Shown here: in pieces, positions 27,409 through 38,900 of the stretch | Position numbering within the stretch: the stretch's first letter is position 1 | Layout: each line of letters starts with the position of its first letter | Origin: Bacteroidetes bacterium GWF2_43_63 | Lineage (GTDB): Bacteria > Bacteroidota > Bacteroidia > Bacteroidales > DTU049 | Direction of reading: 5' to 3' | DNA length: 64,000 nucleotides | Assembly: GCA_001769275.1 (NCBI GenBank) | Contig: MEOQ01000050.1 | Span: forward strand, 188,421-252,420 | Position numbers and translations under genes: made by a program | The notes under the pieces: generated by a model | What the model saw: the letters and a program-made list of their open reading frames with translations, nothing else | What the model was told of the DNA's origin: nothing | Databases searched by the model: none

Positions 27409-27717
27409 TCATTCATACGATTCATATAAACTAAGCTTATTTTTAAGTGTAGTAATTTCATCCTGCATGGTATTTATTCGTTGCAACAAATGGCAAATGG
27501 TTTCAATGCCTTCAATGTTAATATCAAGTTCGTAATAGAAGCGGATGAATTTTTCTAATTGCTGGAGCTGGTTTATTTCAATGAATTGCGTTTCCTGAAC
27601 AGTAATAATTTCGATCAATCCGCTTTGATGTAATGAACTGATAAATGAAATTTCAATATCCTGACTGATGCAGAAGTCGTTGACAGCGATTAAATTTTCT
27701 GTTTGCATTGCTTTCAT
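27409..27717 (-). CDS. cbpM: Chaperone modulator CbpM-like protein
   Basis: A 102-residue protein with an N-terminal MerR-like helical part (ENLIAVNDFCISQDIEISFISSLHQSGLIEI) and a C-terminal coiled coil (about 75-98, LQRINTMQDEITTLKNKLSLYE). This is the layout of CbpM, which binds the J-domain of CbpA and blocks its work with DnaK and its DNA binding. It starts six bases after cbpA, the usual order. ATG at 27717 is used; a second ATG is three codons in. Confidence 0.85.
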   Translation of the reverse strand: MKAMQTENLIAVNDFCISQDIEISFISSLHQSGLIEIITVQETQFIEINQLQQLEKFIRFYYELDINIEGIETICHLLQRINTMQDEITTLKNKLSLYESYE

Positions 27718-27723
27718 TTTTAA

Positions 27724-28611
27724 TTACAGTTTAGACAACTCTTCAAACAACTCTCTTTGTTTCGGCGTAAGATTTTTCGGGATATTGATCGAATACGTAA
27801 TAATTAAATCGCCAAATTTTCCTTCTGATTTATAAACGGGAAAACCCTTGCCTGTCAGCTTTATTTTACTGCCGTTTTGCGTTTCGGGTTTTACCTTCAG
27901 CATAACTTTTCCACCCAAAGTTGCAATGGTAATTTCGCCTCCCAGCACAGCCTTGAACAAATCCAGATTTACAGTGGTATATAAATCATTTCCCAATCGT
28001 TTATATTGAGGATTATTGGCAATGGTGAACGTAATGTATAAATCGCCATTCGGTCCACCATTTCTTCCCAAACCGCCATGCCCGGCTATTTTTATTGTTT
28101 GCCCGTTTTCAATTCCAGCAGGAATGGTGATTCTGATTTTTTTACCATTCACTGTCAATGTCTGCTGGTGGGTTTTATAAGCATCAACGAGATCGAGACG
28201 TAACTCTGTAGTATAATCCTGTCCTCTGTATTTCACCTGCCGGCTTCTGCGGGCACCTGCTGATCCGCCAAACATGGATTCGAAAAAACTGGAGAAATCA
28301 CCTTCGAACTGCTCACCCGAAAAACCTTGTCTCTGTTCATCTGAAGGTTGTCGCTTGTATTGTCCCGCATTTTGAAATTGTTCTCCATGTTGCCAGTCTT
28401 TGCCGTATTGATCATATTTTTTTCGCTTTTCGGGATCGCTTAGGACTTCGTTGGCTTCATTAATCTGCTGAAATTTCTTTTTTGCATCCGAATCACTTGG
28501 ATTCAAATCGGGGTGATACTTTCGGGCAAATTTCCGGTATGCATTTTTGATTTCTTTTGGTGTTGCCGTTTTATCAACTCCCAGTATTTTATAATAATCT
28601 ACAAAATCCAT
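27724..28611 (-). CDS. cbpA: DnaJ-type co-chaperone, CbpA class
   Basis: A 295-residue class II J-protein. The J-domain (about 1-70) has the HPD triad in [12 protein letters not shown]; a Gly/Phe/Gln-rich linker follows (about 80-125), then two C-terminal beta domains (about 130-290). The zinc-finger of DnaJ is absent, as expected for CbpA. It stimulates DnaK ATPase and may bind curved DNA. The downstream cbpM supports the assignment. No clear promoter box; TAATATTG on the minus strand about 50 bases upstream is one mismatch away. Confidence 0.93.
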   Translation of the reverse strand: MDFVDYYKILGVDKTATPKEIKNAYRKFARKYHPDLNPSDSDAKKKFQQINEANEVLSDPEKRKKYDQYGKDWQHGEQFQNAGQYKRQPSDEQRQGFSGEQFEGDFSSFFESMFGGSAGARRSRQVKYRGQDYTTELRLDLVDAYKTHQQTLTVNGKKIRITIPAGIENGQTIKIAGHGGLGRNGGPNGDLYITFTIANNPQYKRLGNDLYTTVNLDLFKAVLGGEITIATLGGKVMLKVKPETQNGSKIKLTGKGFPVYKSEGKFGDLIITYSINIPKNLTPKQRELFEELSKL

Positions 28612-29183
28612 TTTTAGAAGAGTTTAGTTGAATAAAAAACCGAGACACAATATTAAATGCTAATATACAATACTTTATTCAGTTCGTTTCATTTCCAATT
28701 ATTTAGTTCCGAATTCCGAAACAAAATCGCATTTCCTCCGGAAATGAAACAATCAGCCCCGAGTCACTATTCGAGCAAGCTCGATCGTTCCTCAGGGCTG
28801 ATTATTTTTTGAGACGATTTTGTCTCCTCGTGAACCTCACAGTGCTGAATTCGAACTCTTTTCTCGAGGATTTGAAGAAGATCAGCGTTTTATTTTTGAA
28901 AGAATAATTAGTCTGTAATTCATTCGAAATGAAAGAGTAGGGGACAGTGAACTTTGATATTTCGTGCGAAGATCCAGTAGCCATTGTCACATTTAATCAA
29001 ATCAAAATAGCAGCCTCTACCAGAATCTCCGAAAACCTGAATTCAAAATGCACCGACTGCCAACCAAAGCCGGAATGATTGCTTCTTCAGAGAGTATAAA
29101 ACAGGATTCCCAAGAAAAGCAATGACAATTTCTGATCTCATTCAGAAATGAACAGAAATCTGTTCATTTTGTAACCCAACAAA
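28612..29183. other. Spacer with a terminator-like hairpin
   Basis: A 9-bp stem AATCAGCCC (28751-28759) / GGGCTGATT (28795-28803) encloses a second hairpin CGAGC-AA-GCTCG and is followed on the plus strand by ATTATTTTTT, a Rho-independent terminator by form. No plus-strand gene precedes it, so it may end an unseen RNA or read-through. A 62-codon minus frame at 28802-28990 has no ribosome site or recognisable homology and is not called. Confidence 0.45.
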
Positions 29184-29399
29184 CACAAAGCCGGCGCTGT
29201 GGCCGGCTTTGTGATATAATGTTGAAAATCTGTGTTTTACCAATATTGGGATGGGTGTTTAGGATTTATCTTGGATGGTGCAGCCCAATATGCACAAAGC
29301 CGGCGCTGCGGCCGGCTTTGATGTGATCTATTGAAATTCAGTGTTTTACCAATATTGGGATGAGTGTTTAGGATTAATCGTGGATGGTGCATCGCAAGT
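29184..29399. repeat. Two tandem 109-bp units, each with a strong hairpin
   Basis: Units start at 29184 and 29293. Each begins CACAAAGCCGGC-loop-GCCGGCTTT(GTG), a stem of 9-12 bp, and continues with the shared segment GTGTTTTACCAATATTGGGA (with an ACCAATATTGG palindrome) to GGATGGTGCA. The hairpins follow the stop of the immunity-like gene directly (minus strand) and can end the toxin operon. The rest of the unit is conserved too, which a plain terminator does not need. Confidence 0.8.
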
Positions 29400-29987
29400 T
29401 CATTTTATACCTAAAAAATTATCTTTCCAAGTTTGATAAAGCTCTAACATTCGTCCTTCTTTAAAGGTTTTTTTATACATCTGCATTGCTGCAATATGCA
29501 TAATGTTTTGAGGAAAGAATGTGACAAACACCCCATCCTTTTTTAAAACAGGCTTGCCGTAGGAAACATCACTTTTGAGTTTATCACTTTTGCCCCATTC
29601 AAGCCCTGGTATTTCCTTACGTAATAATTCGGAGAAATAAATCCCAACATCAAACATGATAGAATAAGTCGGCTCAATCAATTCGTAATCAGGCACTTTG
29701 TGGATAGTTTTTAATTGATTTGGAAGTTTTTCTCTTTCCAAACTTATTTCTTCTTCTGATAGTTTGCGAGCAGCAATATTGCCACTGAAGAATTCAGATA
29801 CCTTTTCCAAATTATCAACTAAAAGTTCTACTTCTTCTGTATCAAAGACAGCTTTATTAAACATCCGTAAGCGTTCATCTTTTATTGATATAAACCAATC
29901 ATAGTAAATCTTAACATCTTTTTTGGTCATTGATGCAGGATCTTGATTAATTTGTTTAGGGACTATTAACAATTGATATTCTTTCAT
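29400..29987 (-). CDS. Probable immunity protein for the RHS toxin
   Basis: A 195-residue soluble protein with no signal peptide or known domain visible to me. It begins MKEYQLLIVPKQINQDP and has a helical, charged middle part (TEEVELLVDNLEKVSEFFSG). Its ATG overlaps the stop of the RHS gene by one base (TAATG), and a GGAG ribosome site is formed by the last codons of the toxin. Genes placed like this after RHS-type toxins nearly always encode the cognate immunity protein, so it is predicted to bind and block the nuclease domain inside the producing cell. That role rests on position only. Confidence 0.65.
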   Translation of the reverse strand: MKEYQLLIVPKQINQDPASMTKKDVKIYYDWFISIKDERLRMFNKAVFDTEEVELLVDNLEKVSEFFSGNIAARKLSEEEISLEREKLPNQLKTIHKVPDYELIEPTYSIMFDVGIYFSELLRKEIPGLEWGKSDKLKSDVSYGKPVLKKDGVFVTFFPQNIMHIAAMQMYKKTFKEGRMLELYQTWKDNFLGIK

Positions 29988-32900
29988 TATCTTGCTCCTT
30001 GTTCTATGGCTTCTGTTGGCAAATTTAAAATTTGTGTCCTGATATTATATCCATTTTTTTGTGCATTTTCAAACATTTTCAATAGTGGTTGTGATGCTCC
30101 AACGCTGTTTGTAACAGGACTTCGATAAAATGTCCATACTACTTCATCTACTGCTCCTGACTTTAGCAACTCAATATCTTTATTGAATTGTTGTTGCACA
30201 AATTGTGTTGCACTAGTATAACCTACTTTCGATTCATAAGCTACACCATTCGCAAAATTATCTACGAATCGCCAACCCAGTGCAGTATTGAAACTTTTCT
30301 TACCCCCACCGTACACCATTCTTAAGGCACATTCTCCCATATTGCCTAATTGTTTTGATGTATATGGATTCTTGATTATTGATTCAACGAAATTTCCAAT
30401 TTCACCACCCGGTCCAGGTGTTGGAGCAATGTCGTCAGGACCAGGATTTAAAACATTTGCAAAAAAGGCTCCCGTCTCGACAGTCGCAAATTGTGCTGCT
30501 GGATTTCCGGAGAACCACAAAGCTCCTTGAGCAAGATATGGAAGAGCAGCCTCACCTCCAAAAATCATAACAGGGGTTAATAATATCGCAGCAGCTCCTA
30601 TGGTATTCTTTTTAATGTCATGACTTGTAATATGACCTGCCTGCAATGAGTTAGAATATAATTGACCATATACCCAAGGTGGATCATCTGGTGCTAATCC
30701 ATCAGGATCGACTAGACGCACAGGATTATTAAAACAATAATTGTATGGACTATGGGACGGAAATTGACTAGCCATCGGATCCACACTCAACCACACGCTC
30801 AAATCCGAGTCGTAATACCTCGCTCCGAAATAAGAATAATTCGTCTCCGGATCGAGCTCTTTGCCTGAGAATTTGTAGCGGGTTTCAAAGTCGTTGTGGG
30901 GCGGGGTCTGGTCGACAAACAATTCGCCGTAGGGCAGGTATTGCAGATGCTCGGTGGCATAGCCGGTGGCGTTGGTAATAAAGCTGCTACTACCTATATG
31001 ATCCGGATGATAGAAATACTGCTGCCGTTCAACTCTGGATAAATTGTTTGTTGCCGGGCGTAGACCAGGTCCTATTTCCACATTGGAAACAGGATATCCG
31101 CTGCAATTCACACCGCGGAATACCATATTCCCGGCATCGGCAGCTGCTGTAGCTGCGTTACCATTGATAAAGTGCAGTGTTGGCCCGTCAGGATCCGTTG
31201 GGGCATAGTGGAACCCACCGCCCACCTTTGTGCATACGCGCTCCCCTTCAATGAAGTAATGCTTGGTATATTCCTTGTCGGTCATCACCATCATGGGGCT
31301 AATATACAAAGTTTTGTTTAGAATCATATGAGTAAACACAGGCCGGCCGCGCAGCATCAGCGTGCTTTCGCTGTTGCTCAATTTCCATACGCGTTCGCCA
31401 CCGGCATTGTAAACATACGAACTCAGCATCGGAATACTAATTTTATCATGAACAGTTGTCAGCCGGTTTTCTTCGTCCCAGCACTGGTTGCGCACATTGC
31501 CGCTGTTGTGTCTTTCGGTCATGTTGCCATTGGCATCCCATTTGAATTGAGCGGTACCGGCCGTTTCAACGGCATGTGGCTGAGTAGTGGAATAGCTGTA
31601 GGTGTTGTTGTACGAAACATAATTGATTGAGCCCCGCAGCGATGTTTCAGCATACAGGTTTTTAGTAGTGATGTTGCCAGACTGACTGTAGCTCATGCTC
31701 AGCTCGTAATCCTGCTGATTGCCGAATCCCGAAAACATTCCTCTGGCTCCGGTGAGTCTGTACAAATCGTCGTATTCATATTCATATCGGTATCCGCCGC
31801 CAGTATTGCCGTAGGCATAGCCTGCCGTATTGTTCAGTAATGTGATGTTGCCAGAATTGTCATACGTGTAATTGATGTTCTGCATCATTACTCCATTGGA
31901 CTGAAAGCTCTGCAGGTTTGTCAATCTCAGGTTCTGGGGATTGTAAGAGTAGTTGGCATAGGTGCCATTACCATAACCAATGTACGTCCTTGACCCGTAT
32001 TTGTTGTACCTGACGCCGGTAATGTAACTGTACATATGCGGCCCTTTCTGACCATCCATGGAAGTCAGTTGCCCGCCGTTGTTGTAATGATAACTTACCA
32101 CTTCGCCGTCGGGGTAAGTGATATTCTTTACCCGGTTCCAGCTGTCGTATTCCCAATCGGTCTCAAATGTGTATGCTGCCCCGGCAGGAACAACAAAAGT
32201 ATGTGTGTTTTTGATCAGTTCCCCCATGTTGCCGTATTCAAACGATTGCACACCGGATGCATCCTGCATTTCGGTCATCCGGCCGCTCTGGTTACCGCTG
32301 TTGGGCGCTCCGTATTCGTAATACACGTTCATTTCAGGGTTCTGCGGGTATTCAATTCTTTGTAAACGCAGGTTGCTGTAGTAATATTTTATTTCCTGAT
32401 TAAGGTTGGCCAGATTCTGAGTTGTGGTTGTAAGAACATTTCCGGCCATATCATAAGTATATTTAGTCTTTCCTGCATCCGGATGCTCTCTGTTGAGCAG
32501 TCTCCCAAGCATATCATATTCATAGGTTGTCATATTGTTCTCCGGATCGGTAGAACGTATAAGTTCTCCCAGTGGATCGTAGACAAATTTGGTAATAGTA
32601 CTCAGGGGTGCCGTCACACTTGTGTTCAGGCCTCTGCCGTTGGTAAATTTTTCTGTAACTTTATTTTTCGGATCCGTCGCCTTTGTTTTAAAACAAGTTG
32701 TTCCAAAAGCATCTGTTCCAAAATCATACAAATAGCTCATCTGCGTGCCATCGGGGAAATTCTGAACCAATGGACGATCCATAACATCGTAAGTGGTCGT
32801 TGTAGGATTTATCTGCTGAATGGACAGGTTCAGCGTGGTTTCACTACCGGACAATTCGGTTACAGGTTGCGAAATGGAAATTACCCGACCGTAGCTATCG

Positions 32901-35900
32901 AGCATGCCGATTCCTGAAACCAGTATTACATCAACACCATTTTCGGTTATTTTTTTCTTGCTCTGAATACTTCGTCCAAGTCCGTCGGCAAAATTTACTG
33001 TAATAAACTCGTTGTTTGTTGATGTGTTCATTGGATCATAATGCCTTGTTTTTGCCCAAAAACCATTTCCCCCGGCACTATTTTCATCCCAGTATTCGCA
33101 ACTGATGGTATATGCGATTCCATTTAATATCTCATTGGGCCCCGTTACCGTTTTCATTCTGCCACCCGGATCGTAAGTGTACTTCATTTTGTTACCTGTA
33201 ATATCAGTCACTTCCAGAGGCAGTCCATGTCTCAGATCATAGGTTGCTGATGAAATATTTCCCCATGAATCAATTGTCCTTTCCGTATAGGTATGAACAA
33301 AATTATCATATTCGCTGGAGTAGGATAATCGTTGATGGTTCACGTCTTCGGGCAGGAAAATATCAAGGATGTTTCCGTAGGAATCGTAATTGATTTCAGT
33401 GGTTGCCATGTTGCTGCCTTCAAATGCGTTTATTTTCCACACTTTTCCGGTTGTATAGTACTCGGCAGATCTTTTCTGCAGAAGGATGGTCTGATAATCT
33501 TTCACCTGCAGGTTTTCAACCATCGCGCAAAGATTGTCAGAATTATAAAGAACCTGATTATTTACGTATGAAATATATGCATGAATGTCATCAGTCTGGT
33601 CGGCAACGTCGCCATAATTAATGTACTCTTTTACATTTCCATGTGAACCGTGAACCCATGATTTTCTTGTACGGACCTGCCACATGCCGGTTCCTTCATA
33701 GTAATATTTATTTGCATCGGAAATGGCCGGGTAGTAAGGTCCGAAGCAATCTGCTGTGGAGAGATTAACAACCACTCCGTCAGAAATCTGCTTGGCATCC
33801 CACTTATACACCGTTTCAACATACATGTTTTGACTTCCGTCACTAATCTGATCATACTTTTTCAACCCTTTGAACAAGTAGAAATCATTGTGGTATTGTT
33901 CTTCTGTTATCCTGTAGCAAACACCTGATGTCGAAAGATTATTGAATTGTTTTGTCCAGACGGTTTCATACCCAAAAAAGTCACGTTCCATTCGGTGATA
34001 AAAAGCATTCTCGTACTCAAACTTGTAGCAAATTTTGTTTTCGCCATCACCGTAAACCCCATCATAAACCACCAGTGAAGCCATGTTCCATCGAGACGAG
34101 GGGTTCTTCCTGTCGGTATAATCGAGAGCATAGTCAACTGTGTAAGAGCTTTGAACTGGAGTATGAACGGTTTTTAGCACGTTGGTTTTTTTCGGAATAC
34201 CGTAATTGACATGAATCTGATCATCGGAGCCCACATAAACAAAATCAAGAAATCCGTCGCCATTAATATCCTCGATTTTATATTTTTCATAAGAAATATT
34301 ATATGATCCGTTAATGTATCCGGAAAAAGCAAGTTTGAAAAAGCCAATAGGGAAGCCAATCGTATAGGCAATGTTTCCGGCTACATTATATGCTTTTGAG
34401 TAACTAATCTTGTCAGTGAATGACGAATTCATGGTCTGCGTGCCAACGAATGAATTTCCCGTATTGATATATGCAGAAATACTGCTGCCATTATTTATAC
34501 AAACATCAGGTAACCCGTCATTATTTACATCCATCATCGATTGGGTATTGTAATTATTTGCAGCACTTCCGCATAATCCGCCAGCCCAACTATCGTTATA
34601 TTTATTGAAAAAGCTTAATCCAAGGCTAATTGATTGAGCATCTGATATGGAATTGGATATCGATTGATGGTCCCAAGCCTGGAATGGGGAAAACCTATAT
34701 CCCAGGTTAAATGCAACCATATTTGTGTGTCTGTCAATCCTGTCTGAAAGGCCATCTCCGTTAATATCAGCGTAAATAAAAGTCACCTCTGAATTACTGT
34801 TTGTTATGCCGTATGAAATCGAGCCGGAAATGTTACTTGATTTTGATTTTGCCGGATCTTGTGATTTTGAGCCTTCATGAATAATACCACCTATGCCAAT
34901 AGAAGATCCCTCTGAGTGAGCATATCCACTACTGATTAGAATTTCAGGCTGCACATCCAGCTTGCTATTTGAGATTCCACCATAGCTTGTTGAATACTGA
35001 ATAAGTTTTTCTGAAACGATATCAGGGTATTTGTCACCATTTAAGTCAGTAAAATCGGTATACCCTTCCGGGTAGCTGTTTGATGTTGTTTCACTTTCAG
35101 TAATTCCGGCAGACACCGAAACCGAGAAAGACTCAGTTTTTTGCTTGCTGAATTTATGTATTGCCCTTACATATCCTGCAGAGTTTGACTCAGGAACCGG
35201 ATTGTTAAAGTCGGGAATTGAACCGCTGTTTTCACCCGAAAGGCCAAGATTTGTCAGAATTCCGAGCAGATCGGTAATCACTCCTCCACTTCCTGAATTA
35301 TAATATTCAGTATATGTGCTCTTTGTAAAGTCTTCCCAACGGTCCTTTTCTCTGTTCGCAGACATAGGAACAAAATACAGTGAACTGGGATCAGAAATTC
35401 CGAAACCATTGAAAATGTTTTGGACATCCTGAAATGATGAAGCCGATGTAATGGTTGAAAACTGGAAAGAAGATAAATATGACTCGCTCATGTTTGAAGA
35501 CCCATAGGTCAACTCATTCTCATCAATTACAGAATAGCTTGATGCAGGAGCATTATCATAATATGAAAATTGCCCCCATCCCTGATACATATTGCCAAAC
35601 AGCTTCCTATCCTCATCAAACAAAGAGTGATAACCTACCTTGAAGTCATTGATCAGGTTGTTGTCATATACTTTCGCCATGGAGACATCTTCATTGAGAT
35701 CAGGATCTGATGTAAAATATTCAAAAAACACGGTTGCACCCGGGTCCAATGTAAACTCAATATAAGGGCTTCCCTGAATAAAACCATCAACCACTATCAA
35801 AACTGTCTTGGCCAACAGTTTTCTGGTTGATTTTGCAGTGAAAACAACTGTACCAGTATGCCCGGCAGGAGTTAATCCATATTCCAGTTTCGGAAATACT

Positions 35901-38900
35901 TTATAGTGCCCGGCACTCAGTACTTTTGGCCATGCTCTGCAATTTCTTTTTGGGAAAATAGACATATTCAGAGAGGGGTAATATTTTATTGAGAAAATAG
36001 GATCATTAGGAATAATTTGAAAATTCACGGCACTGACATATTCAATTACGGCTGAAAAATCAATATCACTCCAGTTTACGTTGGTGTTTGCAAGCAACTT
36101 TATTGGAATAGAGTCACCTTCGGTAACAGGAATGGAGTAAGAGAATGTGTGATTCTGAATTGGAGTATTGTTGCTGAATGACACATTGTGTATAGCAGTT
36201 TGATTGTGTTTGATCACGAATTGCAGATCATCACTCTGCGCAGGACTGTTCAAAACTCCAGTCACTTTAATTACGCCGGAAAGGGGAGCTGTAAAATACG
36301 TGCCATCATGTATTACTGCATCGTTGCTGTAAATAAAGTCATGCAATGGCTTTTCATCAGCATCAACAAATGGTGTTTCCTGACATTTATATGAGTAGAT
36401 CTTTGTGTTCCAGTTAACATCATCCATGCCGATTATATCATCAGATAAAATTCTGAAGTAAATGCGATCTCCCTCAACTACATTATTCAGGCATACTGAA
36501 TAGTTATGAGCCGTAAAATCGTCTGCGGCAATGTCTCCATAATGAATAATGGTCCCGTTGTGTTGGATCGTATAACTGATTTTGTGGTTTTGTAAGTTCT
36601 GGGGATTCACCCTCTGAATATCGCTTGAAATTCTTAGTTGTTTGTCTGTTAAATCAGGGGCAATCCACATCCGAACCGGATCCCTTCGATATAAACCTGC
36701 ATCGTCTCCAGTTTCACTGAATTCCGGATCAATACTGCCATCGCGGATAATTGTATAGCAAGGATCATCTCCGACAACCTGTTCCGTTGCAGATGTTTCC
36801 ATTGTAAATTCTGGAATCCCAGAGGCATCAGGATAGTTATAATAAACATCTCCTTCGCTGATATAATCAACATATCCATCCGCATTTACATCAACGAAAT
36901 ACTTATTTGTCATGTTTCGCTCTTTTGTCCAGGCCATACTGGCAGAACCTGAAACGCCTAGGCATCCGACATTGATTTCGGCTCCAAGCGTATTGGAGTT
37001 TGACCAGTTTGTTCCCAAGTCAGGCAAATCGATAACAGGAGGTGTTAGTGTTGCACTGTAAAATAACCGGTTAAACGGGTCCAATTCTCCCCGGTAAAAT
37101 TTGAGCTCAGAATTTTCTCTCACAATTTTGTCTTTCAATCCGTCGCCATTCAGGTCGACAAACATCACTTTTTCAAAAAGGGCACTTAAAGATGTGCTAG
37201 CATCACCACCAATCGAATTTAGCTTGTTTGCGGGATTTCCAATGCCAAAACTGACAGTACCTCCCAAACCTCCACTTATCGATTTACTTTTCCCCAAACT
37301 TTGTTTCTCATCAAACTGAACCAGACTGCCGTGGAGTTCCTCGGGTATTTCATACAATGAAAGTAGAACTTGATCTGTGTTTTCAAAACTCACACCAACC
37401 TCCTCATAGTAATCGAATGAATGCACTTTTACCCCAGGTGTTTTATCTTTTACAAACTCCCCACAACTTTTGAAACTGTTGACTGTTGTCAAAGATTGCT
37501 CATCGCTTACTTCAGCTATTGCACAAAGCAAATTTTTACTATATGCTCCGGATTTGTATCCAAGCACATATGAACGCACAAACAGATTATCATATTTTAT
37601 GTCTATTTCTCTGAGTAAAAAGTCAGTAACCTCCAATAATCCATAACGACCGGAGATTATATAATCATTTCTGTTATTTGTGTATGTAAAATCAATAGAA
37701 TATTTTGGTTGCTCTGTAACTGCTCCATCGTATCCGGTATATTCAATACGGCTCAGATAAATTTCTTTTCCTCCGGTTCCGGGTGTTCGCGAAAAGGAAG
37801 ATTCATGAATATACTCGTATTTCACATAGTTTCCATACATGTCTCTGATTTCAGTCAATGCCCAGTGTGCAATGTTCCCGGCTCCATCCTGTAAAACACA
37901 GGAAGGATTAACTGTTGCATCGGAATAGTATTTGCCGTAATAATAGCGGGTTCCCTGTTTATCCACCACTTCCCACCAATAATTCGACGGATCATTGCCA
38001 TGTCGGATAAGCCGGTCAAAGGCTCCTTCAATACGGTACGAAAAAAATGTCTCCTGTTCAATTCCCCGGGCACGGTAAGTTCCCTGATGCACAAGTTGCA
38101 GTCTTGTTGTATCTTCTTCAGCAATTACCAACTCAACAATTTGTTCACCGTTGACCAAGTATTCTTCAGATTCGTACTGATCAGAATAAGTTGGGACTCC
38201 CCAACGGGTTTCAACTGTAATGGCCGGGGAAGCAAGGTTCCAGCCAACACCGAGTATTCCGTTTCCACCTTCATTATTGTAAGAAAGCGATAACTGTGGC
38301 TGCATACCTTGCCGCCCGGCGGGAATCTGAATTGGATAACTAAGATTCGCGGTACCCGTATTATTGGCAGATGGAGGCCCCATAATCGTAATCCCAGCCA
38401 AGGGATCAGCATAGGCCATGTCTTTCATGGATGTTGGAGTAAATGCTTCTGTTTGCGGAGCCTCGGGTGTTTTCAAAATGGAATTGATAAAGTCAGTAAA
38501 ATGAGTGGTGGTGCTAAGTATGCAATTGTTCTCAACATCAACACTGTCGATGGGAAGAATCGACCAGTCCATTTTTGTTTCATCATAATAAAAAGTTCGA
38601 ATATCCTCTGGCCCATATCCAGCTGGAATCAGGGTGCTGTCGTATTTAATTGACAATTGAACCCCATTTGCAAAATGTTCTCCATGTGGCAAACAGCGAT
38701 ACCCAGCCCCAAGTGCAGTCACATTAACCATGTCAGCATCAAGCATCGGCATGTCTTCAGTCCGCAGTCCTGTAACACTGAGAGTCAGTTGATTTTTTAC
38801 TGATCCTGCAGCGCCTGAAAGACTGAACCCGTCCAGATTTATATTGATGGAGTTTTCTGGCAGGGCAACAACTTGTTTAAATGAAACCTGATTGATTTCA

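Noticed and set aside
28802..28990. 62-codon minus-strand frame between cbpA and the immunity-like gene
   Set aside because: No ribosome site, no recognisable homology, ends in the terminator-like hairpin; probably chance.
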